DNA of 64,000 nucleotides. It comes from Filosporella fistucella (lineage: Eukaryota > Ascomycota > Leotiomycetes > Helotiales). A program made the translations under genes and the position numbers. Location: positions 4,898,001 to 4,962,000 of the forward strand of contig JAQJZZ010000010.1 in the NCBI GenBank assembly GCA_030077755.1, given 5' to 3'. The notes below the pieces were generated by a model. It saw only the letters and a program-made list of their open reading frames with translations, made no database searches and was not told the origin of the DNA. Position 1 is the stretch's first letter; every line of letters starts with the position of its first letter. Below, piece by piece: positions 48,323-59,767 of the stretch.

Positions 48323-49026
48323 ATGGTAACTCCCCTCTCTTCTCCCTCGAAACCACCCACTAACCCGACCCCCAGGCCCCTAAAAACCTCCCCCCAGCCG
48401 CCAAACAACAAAAAATCCTAACCTACTTCCGCACCTCCCTCTCAGTCTTCACCCTCAAAGAACTCGAGAAATCCCTCGCAAGCGTAGCATCCATAAACCA
48501 AATGCAAGTAAAAGACTATCTGCAAGCCCTGTGCGACGAGAACTTAATCCGGGTCGAGAAGATAGGGAGCGGGAATTGGTACTGGTGTTTTGAAAGTGAT
48601 GCGAAGAGGGGACGAGAGGGGACGATTGAGAAATTGAGGGTTGAGGAGATGAGGTTGAGAGAGGGGATTGGGAATACGGAGAGAGAGATAGAAGAGGAGA
48701 TGGGGATGAGAGGGGAGAGTGGTGAAGAGATGGGTGAGGGAGGGGATAGGAAAGCGTTGTTAGAGATTCATGAGGGACTTTTGAGGGAGGAGGAGAGATT
48801 AGATGCTGAGCTGGCGTGTTTTGTTGAGAATGATCCTGTGGAGGTTAGGAGGAAGGTAGAGGAGGTTAGGAGATTGAGGGAGAGTGCTGTGAGGTGGACG
48901 GATAATATTGAGAGTTTGGAGTCGTTTGTTTTGAAGATGACGGGGGATAGGGCGCAGACTGCGGAGGTTATGGCGAGTGCTTGTGGGGAGGAGTATGTTG
49001 TTGGGGAGGGGTTGAAGGATCTATGA
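48323..49026 (+). CDS. MND1: Meiotic recombination factor Mnd1
   Basis: Nuclear partner of Hop2; the coiled-coil heterodimer stimulates Dmc1/Rad51 strand exchange between homologues in meiosis. The start codon alone forms coding exon 1 (48323-48325); a 50-bp intron follows (48326-48375) and exon 2 is 48376-49026, giving 217 residues, the typical length. The N-terminal winged helix has KILTYFRTSLSVFTLKELEK, NQMQVKDYLQALCDENLIRVEKIGSGNWYWCF, the family hallmark. Two coiled coils follow (EEMRLREGIGNTEREIEEEM and later), then WTDNIESLESFV at the C-terminal lock region. Coding-strand C content collapses after about 48600. Confidence 0.95.
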
Positions 49027-49574
49027 GTATGAGGTGACCGATGGGAGGAGTGGGTGAGGGCTTCTGGAATTGGCTTTTGCTTTTGAAGTCAGGGCGATTT
49101 CACGATACTTGGCTCTTTCTCTGGCTGGATGTACCACTTCGAAGTAGCTTGCACGACATAGCTTATGTTCATTGAGGTAAAACATGCTATAAGTTAATTA
49201 GCAAAAACCAAAATCTTTTCAAGATCTCTTTTCTTACCATCGGAACGTTGGCACTTGGTGTTTCCATTTATACAATGTAATTATGCCAAGTAAGAAACCA
49301 TATCGCGGCATTATAGAAGAGAATACGTAGCCTGCTCCATCTCACAGCTCATAGCAAGACCGTCGCTGGCGCCAAATACTTGAATGAATACCCCAGTTTT
49401 CTTACAAATGAGTACCTATACTCCTTAAATCCAATCTCAGCGACCCTGATAGAACCTTGAAGAAGTGAAGATAGACAATCCGTAATTATAGAAGAACAAA
49501 TCTTATTTTCATTAGTCTCCACGAGTAATCCTTAAAAAAACACAACGCGATTATTATATCTTGAGAGGAAGAAG

Positions 49575-49602
49575 TAGATAGATAGATAGATAGATAGATA
49601 GA
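49575..49602. repeat. TAGA microsatellite
   Basis: About seven uninterrupted TAGA units in the intergenic region downstream of MND1. Confidence 0.9.
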
Positions 49603-52365
49603 AATAGTGTATACCCCTTTTCTCTCCTCACAAGACTCGAGAAGAATGAGTTTGTAGATTTTAGAAGGTATCTAGATCTATCCTCGAATACCTACCTACC
49701 TACGAAAAAATCGCGAATAGCAGACCTACCTCGCTCGGATACCGGCACATCATTCCATCCTCAATCAAGGAAACGACATGTTCCTGCAGTATCTGATAAA
49801 AAGAATCTAATTCTCAGCCCGAATCCTCCTTCTCCAAGGAAAGCAAGAAAGCAAGAAAGCGAAACTGGAAAGTGGAAGGCTACGAGAGACTTCTGTATTA
49901 CCCAATAGGTAAACCGTATGAAGTATATCGAATCAGATATCATTTGGGAAAGATGCCGATATCCGAGGATTCTCCATGGGTGTGCATGAATGGCTTTTCT
50001 TGCATTTGTGGATATCGGTGCAAGATGTCAGGGAAAGGGAGTGAGTGATGTGATGAATAATGTGGAATTCAAGCTTTAATTTTAGAGAAGTGTTGTGGAT
50101 AGGTAGTGGAGAAGTGATGTATTGATGAGGTGAGGTGATCTGAGCTGATTGTTGAATCCACAGTACCTTAACAGAGCATCGATATCGAACGAGTCATTGA
50201 AGGTTATGTTCTCGGAAAGGGTCTGTCATGCGCGATTGTATGAGAATTAAACCTAATGTACCTTTATTATGCCGAGACCCGGATAAATTATGGGGAGCCT
50301 GCGTATAGATTATCAGTTGGAAATATCTATATTTGAGCCGATCCACACTCTACTCAGCAAGACGTAGAAGGACGTAGAATGAGCTGCCTATTTGAATTCC
50401 GTCCACTAAGGAAGCTATAGCATACGGCGGAGTGTGCCATCGGAAAATGCTTGTCTCGTCCAGTAGCACCCTTGTTGAGCATCTCATGAACTAGCTAGTG
50501 CTTGTGTTACCGTGAAGCTTATCACAATTCGAGACGTCAGGGAAGAATACAGAAGGTGATATTATTTACGCGAAGGTTGTCAATATAGCCAACCGAGGAA
50601 CAAGCAATGGCGTGAGTAAGCAGCGAGCAATGTGAGAGACTGCGAGTATGTAGATATGGTGATTCGTATTGTTTTGATAGGATATAATTGCTGGTAAGGG
50701 ATTTATAAGCAGCCACGTAGAATGAAAGAGGTCTGTTAAGCTAACGAGGAGGTGTTGCAGCCGTTGTACTTCGGACGAGGAGCTGAATCATGATGCAAGA
50801 GATTCGGAGAGGATATGTCGTAGCTAGATGTACCGGGTCAATAGCAGCTGCTCGACAGTAGCACCTAATGGTCACAATGGTGGAACTAAAACCCCATTGA
50901 GCAGTTTCCTAAGTTATCTCCGTTTCGCAAAGCACTTTGAGCATTTTGGCTTGTTTCTTGGGATGGTTTCGTCACGAGACCACAGTAGAAGAACATGTCA
51001 AGACTTCAAGTTGCGGCATTCGCCGGGTCATGCCGTCAAACATTCTCTCATCTTTTCTTCCTAGAATTCAACCGGAGCTTTGGAAAAGTAAAGAAAATGG
51101 CCTCGAATTCTATCATCTGGCTAGCCTGCCAGCGCATACCGAAGCTGAAATGTCAAAAATGTCACCTATACTAGTAAAGTCGGGATAATAAATGTTCTTT
51201 ATGATCAGATCTGACCAAGTATCGCACTGACGGTCAACCGCGGCAACAGCCAGTCAGAACACTGTCGTGTGCACATCAGGCAGAGGATCCGAAAAACGGA
51301 GAGTCAAGAGCCAATAGACAACTTCTTGCGAGGGCTGAAACAAGCACATTGCCGTCGCAGAAGGCAAGATGGTAAAAGGAAAATGCAAGGGATCATGATA
51401 CGAGGGAGGGAAGAGAGACAGTCAAGCATTTTTGTTGCCGCAACGCTCGGCGCCACAGGGCAACTCAAGCTTTTCTTTATCAGATCGGCTTGATGATGAA
51501 AGTCTTGGAATGTTTGGCAGTGCAGTGCAGCGCAGATGCATAATTGAGGCACAAAGGGGCAAGGCAAGGGCACAGAAGCACAAGCACAAGCATGGGAAAG
51601 CGGGCGTACCGACCGAGATTTGCAAGACGATGGCTCGGTTACGAGTACTGTGTGCTGCGACCTGTCGCGACGGTATGATCTCATGAAGCGGCCTTTCTGA
51701 GACAGAGTTAGAGTAGGACTCCGTTGGAGCTGACGTTGACGTTGACCATGGTTACCACTTCGTATATTGGGAGGGAGGTTGGAGTAGAAACTACTGTAGG
51801 AAGGGTGGAGGAGACAAGAAGGAAATGCAGAAGCAATGGAAGAGCAAGAGGGGACGGGAAAGGGAAGCTCAGTAAGGTTGGAGTGGGTAAGTAGTTAGGA
51901 GTTAGGGAGGCAGGCTAGAGGCAGGGGCTACTATACAAGTGCAAGTACATACAAGTACAAGTACAAGGTAGTCGTACTTAGGAAGCAAGAGTGTAGAGTG
52001 CTGCATAGTGCAAGACAGGTACAGTACAGTACAGGTACTTATTACGATTCAATTGAAAATAAATTGGAATATAAGGTTTGAGAGTCGCAAAAGCTGCAGT
52101 AGAAGGACGCAAAGGTCTTTAGGTAGAGTTTCCAGAGTCTCTCTAGGCCGGCACTGAATCCCCCTCCTCTCTGCTCCCCTTCGCTCCCACAACAAAATCG
52201 GAGCAGAAGCAGTTCTTGTAGTACTGTACAGCACACCAAGAATACACCAAGAATAATCGAAGCCAGAACCAGAGGCATATCCAGAACCCCCTTCTTCTCA
52301 TCGGAACTTTGCCAGGCCAGACCAGACCAGGTTACACATACTTCATACAAATCACGACCGTCTGG

Positions 52366-52403
52366 CACACTACACTACACTACATTACACTACATTACAC
52401 TAC
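52366..52403. repeat. Short tandem repeat of TACAC/TACAT units
   Basis: Six to seven five-base units (CTACA/TTACA alternating) near the inferred start of the palF leader. Confidence 0.8.
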
Positions 52404-53630
52404 GTGCAATTACTTGTACCTATTCTATCCCTATCTTCTACCACCTAACGTCACCAACCTTGCTGTTACTCTCACGAATACGGTATCTGCAAGTTGCTGC
52501 GCGTGATGGATAAAAGTCTTCCAGCTCGATCCTTAGCGCTTGATTTTCTCACCCTCTGCTGCTTGATCTTCTGGCCGGCTTCCAAATACCGTGAGCTGGT
52601 TTCTTCCATTGGTTCTCTTTTCCTTCGATCTGGACTCAGCCACCTTTGACCTACGACTCGACGACACAACCCCGTCATGATCTCTGCTGAGGTCGGAGGA
52701 TAGGTAGGTATTGTCTGCATCCCGTCCCCTCCTTTCCGTTCCAAACTTTACTTCTCCAAACTGCTACTACTGTTCTTCATTAGGAAAAGAGGTGCAGTAG
52801 ATGCAGCTGCGTCTCTGCTCTAAACGGAGTTTAAATGCCCATAATACAGTGATAATAGCTACCTCGAGTACAACCAGCATCAACCATTAATTCGTTCAAA
52901 TCCTACTAATCCACAGTCGATGTTTTTGTAGCACATCCCTCCTTCTATTTCTCACCTTGCCTCTTCCATCCAGTTCCTATCCAAGTCTAACCCCATAACC
53001 GTTTCCCTATATTCCTGTCCCGTCCTTCCAACTTTCTTCTCTCCCTACTACCTACTATTATTACCCTGTACCGACCTACCCACCACCTCCATAACTACCT
53101 ACACCTATTACACCTACAACTTATCACAATCCACTACCATCTACTCACATCGTACGGATTAATCCATTCATCACCAAAATAAAACAATCAACCTCTTCTT
53201 CTTCACCTTGTGTCGTGTCCAGCTCGATTGTCTCAACCCTTGCGCTCTGACTTTACTGCAACGCGTGTACCTCTCTACGAAACAGCTCCCCCCTCCAGCG
53301 CCTCCACTCCTCCAAATCTCGACTCGACCCTCAATCCTCGCCGCAACTCGCCCCAATTTTTCTTCATCCCCGTGCTACTCAACAGGCTCAAAGCCGACAC
53401 ATTTGGACACGGATAGGACAGGCGCGGTACCATAGATCCCTCGTCTCTTGGGACCGAACCACCCCCTCCCTCAAAGAGAAAAGTCCAAGTCCAAGTCCAG
53501 GCAGGTCAAGTCCAAGTCCCAAGTCATTTCAACCCAACTTCCTAGTACCTACCATAATATCCACCCCCCAAACCGACGAGTTTCTTTCCCCAAAGTTCTT
53601 CCCACTTTCAAGCTCCACGGCGACACGCAG

Positions 53631-53808
53631 ATGTTGGCTGGGCATCCCTAAATCAATGCTTCTGGTTCGATCATCTCTGCCTGCCACGCCTCTGATCCTC
53701 TGCCAATACTCGAGTGCTCCGCTCGCTGCAGTCGGATGCCGTACTTTACGTGTGTCTAATAAGTATCCTTGGCGCTCACGAATGATCTCTTGGCATCGAC
53801 ATCAATAA
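53631..53808 (+). promoter_or_regulatory. uORF cluster in the palF leader
   Basis: At least three ATG-started upstream frames precede the main start: 53631-53651 (six codons, MLAGHP), 53656-53808 (50 codons, MLLVRSSLPATPLI...), and a short one inside it at about 53727 (MPYFTCV). The 50-codon uORF ends 22 nt before the palF start. They may reduce or condition translation, unless a 5' UTR intron removes them. Confidence 0.55.
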
Positions 53809-53830
53809 CCACCCTCTTTGGAGTCCTGAC

Positions 53831-56308
53831 ATGTGCGCGAATGCCAGCTCTACGACATCATTGTCGCCTCTTGCTACGACTGGACGCTCCTGGATGTCGA
53901 GGTTGACTTCTCCGTTGAAATCCAGGACTCGCAATCTGACCGAGTTCCACATTCGCCCAAATGAGCCCCATCGCAAATACTCTCCGGGCGACCTGGTCAA
54001 GGGCGCCGTCGTGCTCACAGTGGTCAAACCCGTACGATTAACACATCTCACAGTCTGCCTTCACGGATACGTTCGAGTTTTTAAGAATCCTAATGGTGCG
54101 AACGAACCTCTACCGGATCTCGGATTGACGGCGTCAAGCAATCCACGAAAGTCGAGATATTTTGGCAATGGACATGCTTCACTGTTTCAAGATGAGGTTA
54201 CCCTCTGTGGAGAAGGCAGACTTGATGTTGGGGTCTACGAATTCAATTTTGAATTGGAATTTCCAAAGAATGGACTTCCAACGAGTATCGACGTGAGTAT
54301 TGCCAAGCTGTTATCACCCTGCAGGCACCCGATCTAACATTACTTGTAGTTTGAGAGGGGTACAATATCCTACATGATCACAGCAACGATTACACGTCCG
54401 ACTTCGATAACAGCAACGTCGAGTTGTGACCAAAAGATTGCGCTCGTCGAGACGGTAGATGTGGGTCCTATGGTTCCGCCGAAAGCTCGCACCATCTCAT
54501 TAGAACCAATATCACGGAAAGTGAGGAGGAAAAGAACGGTCAAGAGGGAGAGTGGTTCACAAGAGAATACAGATGCAGGTTCTGGAAGTGAAGCAGCGCG
54601 GGCGGCTGGATCACCTCTGCCAGATGATTCTGCGAGTCAGTGTGGGTCAATAGATCATCATGCAACTCCGCGAAGTCCTGTACCTAGCGAGATGCAAAGT
54701 ACTGTGAGTGCCGCCAATTCTACGGATTCTGCGGTCAGTAGCAGTACTGGATTGAGTTTCAGGCTTGGACCCGTTCCATCCTCTGCAAAATCAACAAAAG
54801 AGAGTCCACGGACGAGCAGCAAAGTGTCTCTGGCAGATCAAACGATTACTGCGACCATCGAACTATTGAAATCGGGATGTTTACCAGGGGATAGTCTTCC
54901 GTTGAAGATTTCTATAAAACATACAAAGGCTATCAAAAGTTTACATGGGATAATCATTACATTTTACCGGCAAGGAAGGATAGATTCTGCGCCTCCGCTA
55001 TCATTGTTCGCCGATATTACAGGAAAGGAAGCCGAAAGATTGAAGCATGAAGAGTACTATCCAAAGTCAAAAACAGGCCTCGGAGGGTTATCTTTATCAT
55101 CTGCAGGGTCTAGCAGTATGTTCCGAAAGGACTTGGCACAAACTTTTGCCCCGATATTGGTCGATCCCACAACTTTAACTGCAGTTGTTCATGCTTCTGT
55201 AAGGGTACCAGAAGACTCTTTTCCAACAATCTCCGGTGTACCGGGTCAAATGATCAGTTTCAAATATCATGTCGAAGTCGTTGTAGATCTTGGTGGGAAG
55301 CTTGCTGGTCAACAACGTCATGTCCCAAGAGTTGGCGCTGTTGCGCTTCCACCTTCTTTTGGTAACCCAACTACAACTCGAGGTGATGGAGGATCCAATA
55401 TGTTAGCTGCCTGGGGTGGTAGCATAGTGGATACAGAAAATATTCGTCGAGAAAAAAGTGTGGTCGCATGTCTGTTTGAAGTGGTTGTGGGTACTCAAGA
55501 CAGTGCTCGAAAACGTCAAAGAGGCAACAGCTCTGTGCGGCAACAAATTAATGACTGGTCTGAAGCAGCCGCTGTCACTCCTGCTGCAGCTCACGAACCT
55601 ATATACGAAGAAACACCATCGGTGGTTGAACAGCAGCACTTTGATGACTATCAAAATCCATATCCTTACTACGAACACCCATACGATCCGCAATACCCCG
55701 AATATTACGCTAATGAAAACTACGACTATCATGAACCACACCCAGATTATCCGCCACCAGCACATTCCGAGATTCCGGTTCCACCGCCCGATGTCTCAGC
55801 CGAAGAAGGTCTTAGTGAGAAAGAAAGATTACGCCGAGCAGAAGAGAGACTTCTCCCTTCTCAGCCTCCAAGCGACCCCCACGCCCCCTCCTCATCACGA
55901 ACTGTCATCCCATCTTTAGCTCCCTCCGTCCCCCCAGTAGAACCAGAAGAAGACCTCTACAGTCCCGAAGACGCCACCCCACAAAATACAAGCACCGAGA
56001 ATCCCCTCAATCTCACCACCTCCACCGACACGGCTATCGGTCCCTCTGCACCCGCGCTAGAAGATCTCCACCCAAATGCTGCTTCTCAGCCCACAGAAGA
56101 TAAACAAGAGCTGGAAAGGAGGAGATTACTAGCTGAAGCCAGCGCCCCGTCGGAAATACCGGATGATGAGGCGGGAGAGGGAAGTAGCAGGCCGCAGGCA
56201 TTAGAGCCGAGCGCTCCGGTCCTAGAAGATGAATATGGAGGTGGATACGCGCATGAGATACCAGGGTCCTCGAGGGGAAACGAGATGCTACCTAGGTATG
56301 AGAGATGA
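53831..56308 (+). CDS. palF: pH-response arrestin PalF/Rim8
   Basis: Arrestin-like adaptor that binds the cytoplasmic tail of the PalH/Rim21 sensor and, once phosphorylated and ubiquitinated, recruits ESCRT for processing of PacC/Rim101 at alkaline pH. Exons are 53831-54292 and 54350-56308 (57-bp intron), giving 806 residues. The arrestin N domain has LTEFHIRPNEPHRKYSPGDLVKGAVVLTVVKPVRL and VCLHGYVRVFKN. The arrestin C domain has ITATIELLKSGCLPGDSLPLKISIKHTKAIKSLHGI, then RKDLAQTFAPILVDPTTLTAVV and RVPEDSFPTISGVPGQMISFKYHVEVVVDLGGKLAGQ, which are PalF-specific. The C-terminal tail is Pro/Tyr/Glu-rich with SEKERLRRAEERLLPSQPP, also specific to this family. Paired PSAP-like motifs (GPSAPALED, PSAPVLED) could bind ESCRT-I, as inferred for Rim8. 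Confidence 0.96.
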
Positions 56309-58264
56309 TTGGTAAATATTTATATGTGAACCTGCACCCTTTGAGGTAGCAGAGACAGTAGACGGTTACTGTATTTAGATCTTTAGTGGAGTGTTATACT
56401 TATAATGATACCCCTATTCTATGATTCAAATAATTGACCAATCTTAGATACTTTCCTATTCTTGTATTGCATACCTGAGCCTTCTATTCCGCCTATCCTG
56501 TTCTTTTTCTTTTTCTTTTCTCACGCTAGAACTAGAATTCAACCTGCTTTCTTTCTTATACTCCTTCTATTATAGGGAATGGGAAGAGAAAAGGTATAGG
56601 GGTAAGAGAGGAGACGATGGTGTAGATGTAGTATGGAGATTTTCAGGTAGTTCCTGGCAGTTACAAGGTTAGGGAGGAGAGGAGTAAGGAAGGGGAGTGA
56701 GAAGACGAGGGAGAAGTGAGATAAATGAGAAGGAAGAGTTAATAACAATAGCATTTCGTGATATTAGAGGAAGAACAACAAAGAAGGCAATAAAAGGATA
56801 GGATTGTAGAATATAAATAAATCCTCCATTGCTTGTGAATCTTCCAAAAGTTATCTAGCTAGCTTTCCTACATGACGCTCCGCTGGCCCTCCGGGGGCCA
56901 CTGCCGTGGAGGCCGAGAATCGGATATAGGTACTACCCTTAAGAGTGTATACTATACGAGAGGATCCCTAGAACACCGTTTCTTGTATCAATCAGCTAGA
57001 ATTGCTGAGTTGAAAATGTATTTGATACTAAGGGATACCCCTTACCCCTAAGAGTATAGCTAAGCAAGATAATTTTCAATTTAGATATTAGTATTTACGT
57101 TATATAATGATACTTTTTGCAATTTTTGAATCTCTTGGCTTACTATTTAAAGGGTCCTCTGGTGCGATTAGCTAAGGAGGTATTTAGCTGGAGCGGGGAT
57201 GAAGGGGAGTAGGTAGTTATAAGGATGATTAATAATAAGGATAAGTGAGAAGGGGAAAGTTGAGTGCATACTTAGGGGAAAGGAAAGGAAAGGAAAGGAA
57301 AGGAAAAGAAAGAAGGGATTTGAATGATCAAAGAAGAAACAATTCTTAAAATAGTAGAAAATGAATGGATGGATATAAATACGTACCAAATAATACTTTA
57401 TAGAACAGTTGGGTTCGCGAGATCCTAACATCTATAAAATATCTGGGAGAACCTTTGTGGCCTTGGAAGAAGCGAGTGATAGATTATAGGCTATGGTAAG
57501 AGGAGTTTCAAATAAAGGACACACTTGCGTCGTGTGGAAAAGGGTCGGTAGAGGATAAAATACTCGCGAGAAGAGCGAGTTACTCTGTTGTGAATTTGCT
57601 TCGTGTGGATAATGGTTAATCAATAATAGACCATTCGTGAGAAGAGCGAGGGAACGGGATAGAATCCAAAATTACCATTAACACTGGGAAAATATCAGGC
57701 GTAAATATTTGTGTGAATATGTGAATTGCTTCGTTCCATTATTATATATCCTTCAACCCACAACGCTAAACCTCCATTTGTAGACTATTGCCTCCATACC
57801 CTTCCTGAAAAAAAGACAGATTTTCCTCCCGTATTCTCGCGAATAATAATTTATGTATACGGATAATGTGAATGTGTCTCGAGTGTCCGGCGCTCGAGGG
57901 GAATATGAAGTATGAGGTGCGTGAGACGCGTGACGTGGGGTCCACGCCGGCAGGGCTGAGCTGAGTTTGGAGAAAGTGGAGGTTTCGGTTCTCAATTCGA
58001 TCCGGTTTGATGAGAGTGAGTGGGTGGACTGGTGAGTGATAAGTAGGTGTGATGTTGAGGATGAGTAGGTGAAGGAGTAATTGTTGGCGTTATGGATATG
58101 AAGCCGAAATTCCTCTCCTCCGGCAGTCGATACGAGAAGACAATAACTGTGCTTGGGAACAGAGAATATGTTCTCCCCATACAGCCATAAACCGGCCGTC
58201 GAACACACTAGAACTTGCTGCTCCGAAGTCCGAACTCCTACCTCCCAAACCCCTCGACGACCTA
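56309..58264. other. 2-kb AT-rich intergenic region with repeat relics
   Basis: No gene recognised. Around 56876-56920 a GC-rich island with a 17-bp hairpin interrupts AT-rich sequence, and 56940-57170 is dense in TA steps. A GGAAA microsatellite follows. The 57753-58264 part has a long open minus-strand frame without motifs that runs into the end of the FAD gene and is judged non-coding. Confidence 0.4.
57276..57306. repeat. GGAAA microsatellite
   Basis: Five to six GGAAA units in purine-rich sequence. Confidence 0.85.
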
Positions 58265-59767
58265 TCACCTAGAAGTATGATAATCCACCGCACTCGTATC
58301 ATTAATCCACTCAAACGCCATCTTAAGTCCATGTTCCCTACAGAAATCTCTCATCTTGCCTTCCCCAAAGTAAACCAGGTTCTGAATCAGAGCGCTCCTC
58401 TGTCGTTCTCTCATTCGCCTCTTCACGTTTTCTTCGGCTCGATTACGCAGTTCGGTGCGCCGTTTCGAGGCATTGAGTATGGAGGGCCGTTTGAGGCTTT
58501 CGGCGAGGTCGACGGCGTCTAGAAGGGCACAATTGGCGCCCTTCCCGAGCATGGTTGAGATGCTGTATTTGTTAGTTGGGTGATGGGAATAGGGTTAAGG
58601 GGGAGGGAGTAAATACTTGAATACGGCATCGCCGATCAGAGTCACGGAAGTAGTGTCCCAGCGCTTTACAGCCTGGCAATCTTTAACGATATGCACGTAC
58701 GCTGTGTTGAGGATACAATGCTGAGCGAGGGCTAGGAATTTGGGGTTAATATTTGGATCGGCTTTGACTCTGGCGATGCACTCTTCTTTCAATTCAACTG
58801 CTGAGAGTTCACCAGGAGCTTTGGATCGATTCGAGAATTCGTGAACAGGACTTCCGTAGCCGAACATGATGAATGATTCCTCGTTTGTGATGTCGAAGTC
58901 GTCGAATTTGGTTGCCCAGGTCTTCCTCGGATTGATCCATGTGTGGACCATTATATTTTGATTCTTTTGACTGAAGGCCTGGAAATGGTTAGCTTTTGAG
59001 TGATTCGCACAAGAGATAAATTACCATTGACGCAGATCTTGTTGGAAGAAGATCCTTCGTATCTGGAGTATATGGTATCTTGAAATAAATGACGGCAAGA
59101 TCAGTTGTGGTGACCTTTGCATCTGGGATGAGTTGTTTTCTGATTTTAGAACCAGCTCCATCTGCTGCGACGAGCAAATCACATTCATCCGTACTACCAT
59201 CTTCGAAATACATCCTCACGACTCCATTCCTTTGCCTCTCATACTTCTTGAAGGATTTACCAAACTTGACAAATCCATCACTCTTGTACAGCAGCGCTTT
59301 TCTCAAAGGCCATCGTGATACTGAAAATGAATCTCTCATTTCTTCGGCATCGAATGAGAACATTTCTGTCCCACTCCTGTCCAAGGATCAGTATAAGTAA
59401 CACAGATGGAGGGTATAATTTACGATTTGATAAATCGCAATTCCTGTCCATTCTCTGGCTGTTGGCCAATAGAGGCAGCAACTCTCGTCCAGACTTCCCG
59501 AGGAAGAGTAGCTTGAAGATTTTGCAAAACAAAGTATGAAAGCATCACCCGATAACCAGAAAGACGGTCAACTGAATCTACACTTTTCTCATAGACGGTA
59601 ACTTGTATGTTTGGTGTGTTTTGAAGCATCTGCCCCATTGTGAGACCAGCAATCCCACCGCCGACGATGCCGACACGTAGAAGGGGTTCACTCCCTTTCA
59701 ATCCGGAAGATGACCATGAAGACCAACTTCCGGATGAGGACGAAGACTGAGGGGGAGTGGAATACAT
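58265..59767 (-). CDS. FAD-dependent monooxygenase (group A flavoprotein hydroxylase)
   Basis: Exons are 59767-59424, 59376-59025, 58978-58617 and 58562-58265 (introns of 47, 46 and 54 bp), giving 451 residues. A Ser-rich N-terminal tail precedes the Rossmann motif [18 protein letters not shown]. The second FAD contact is [15 protein letters not shown]. The DG motif reads [20 protein letters not shown]. The C-terminal FAD motif is [33 protein letters not shown], joined across intron 3. In most relatives a proline follows the GDA; here it is Val-Phe, a mild deviation. The substrate is unknown, and its relation to the 42.9-kb monooxygenase is only at family level. Confidence 0.9.

Larger units (their letters stand above)
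49027..53630. other. 4.6-kb stretch without a coding gene; includes probable palF promoter and leader
   Basis: The longest gene-free stretch in the window. Up to about 49.7 kb it is AT-rich with short tandem repeats. Between 51.6 and 51.9 kb the plus strand is strongly purine-rich, and from about 52.1 kb to 53.8 kb strongly C/T-rich, a switch that in this window marks transcription starts. A transcript start near 52.0-52.4 kb with a leader above 1 kb for palF is inferred. Frames starting only at GTG/TTG around 53.2 kb are by-products of the skew. A GCCAGG (PacC/Rim101-like GCCARG) hexamer occurs near 52310. Confidence 0.4.

Noticed and set aside
53208..53651. Open frames in the palF leader rich in Pro/Ser/Lys
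   Set aside because: They begin only at GTG/TTG, have low-complexity C-rich composition and no family motif.
57753..58268. 171-residue minus-strand frame beyond the FAD monooxygenase stop
   Set aside because: No ATG start with motifs, no similarity to anything recognised, and it overlaps the confirmed end of the FAD gene in another frame.
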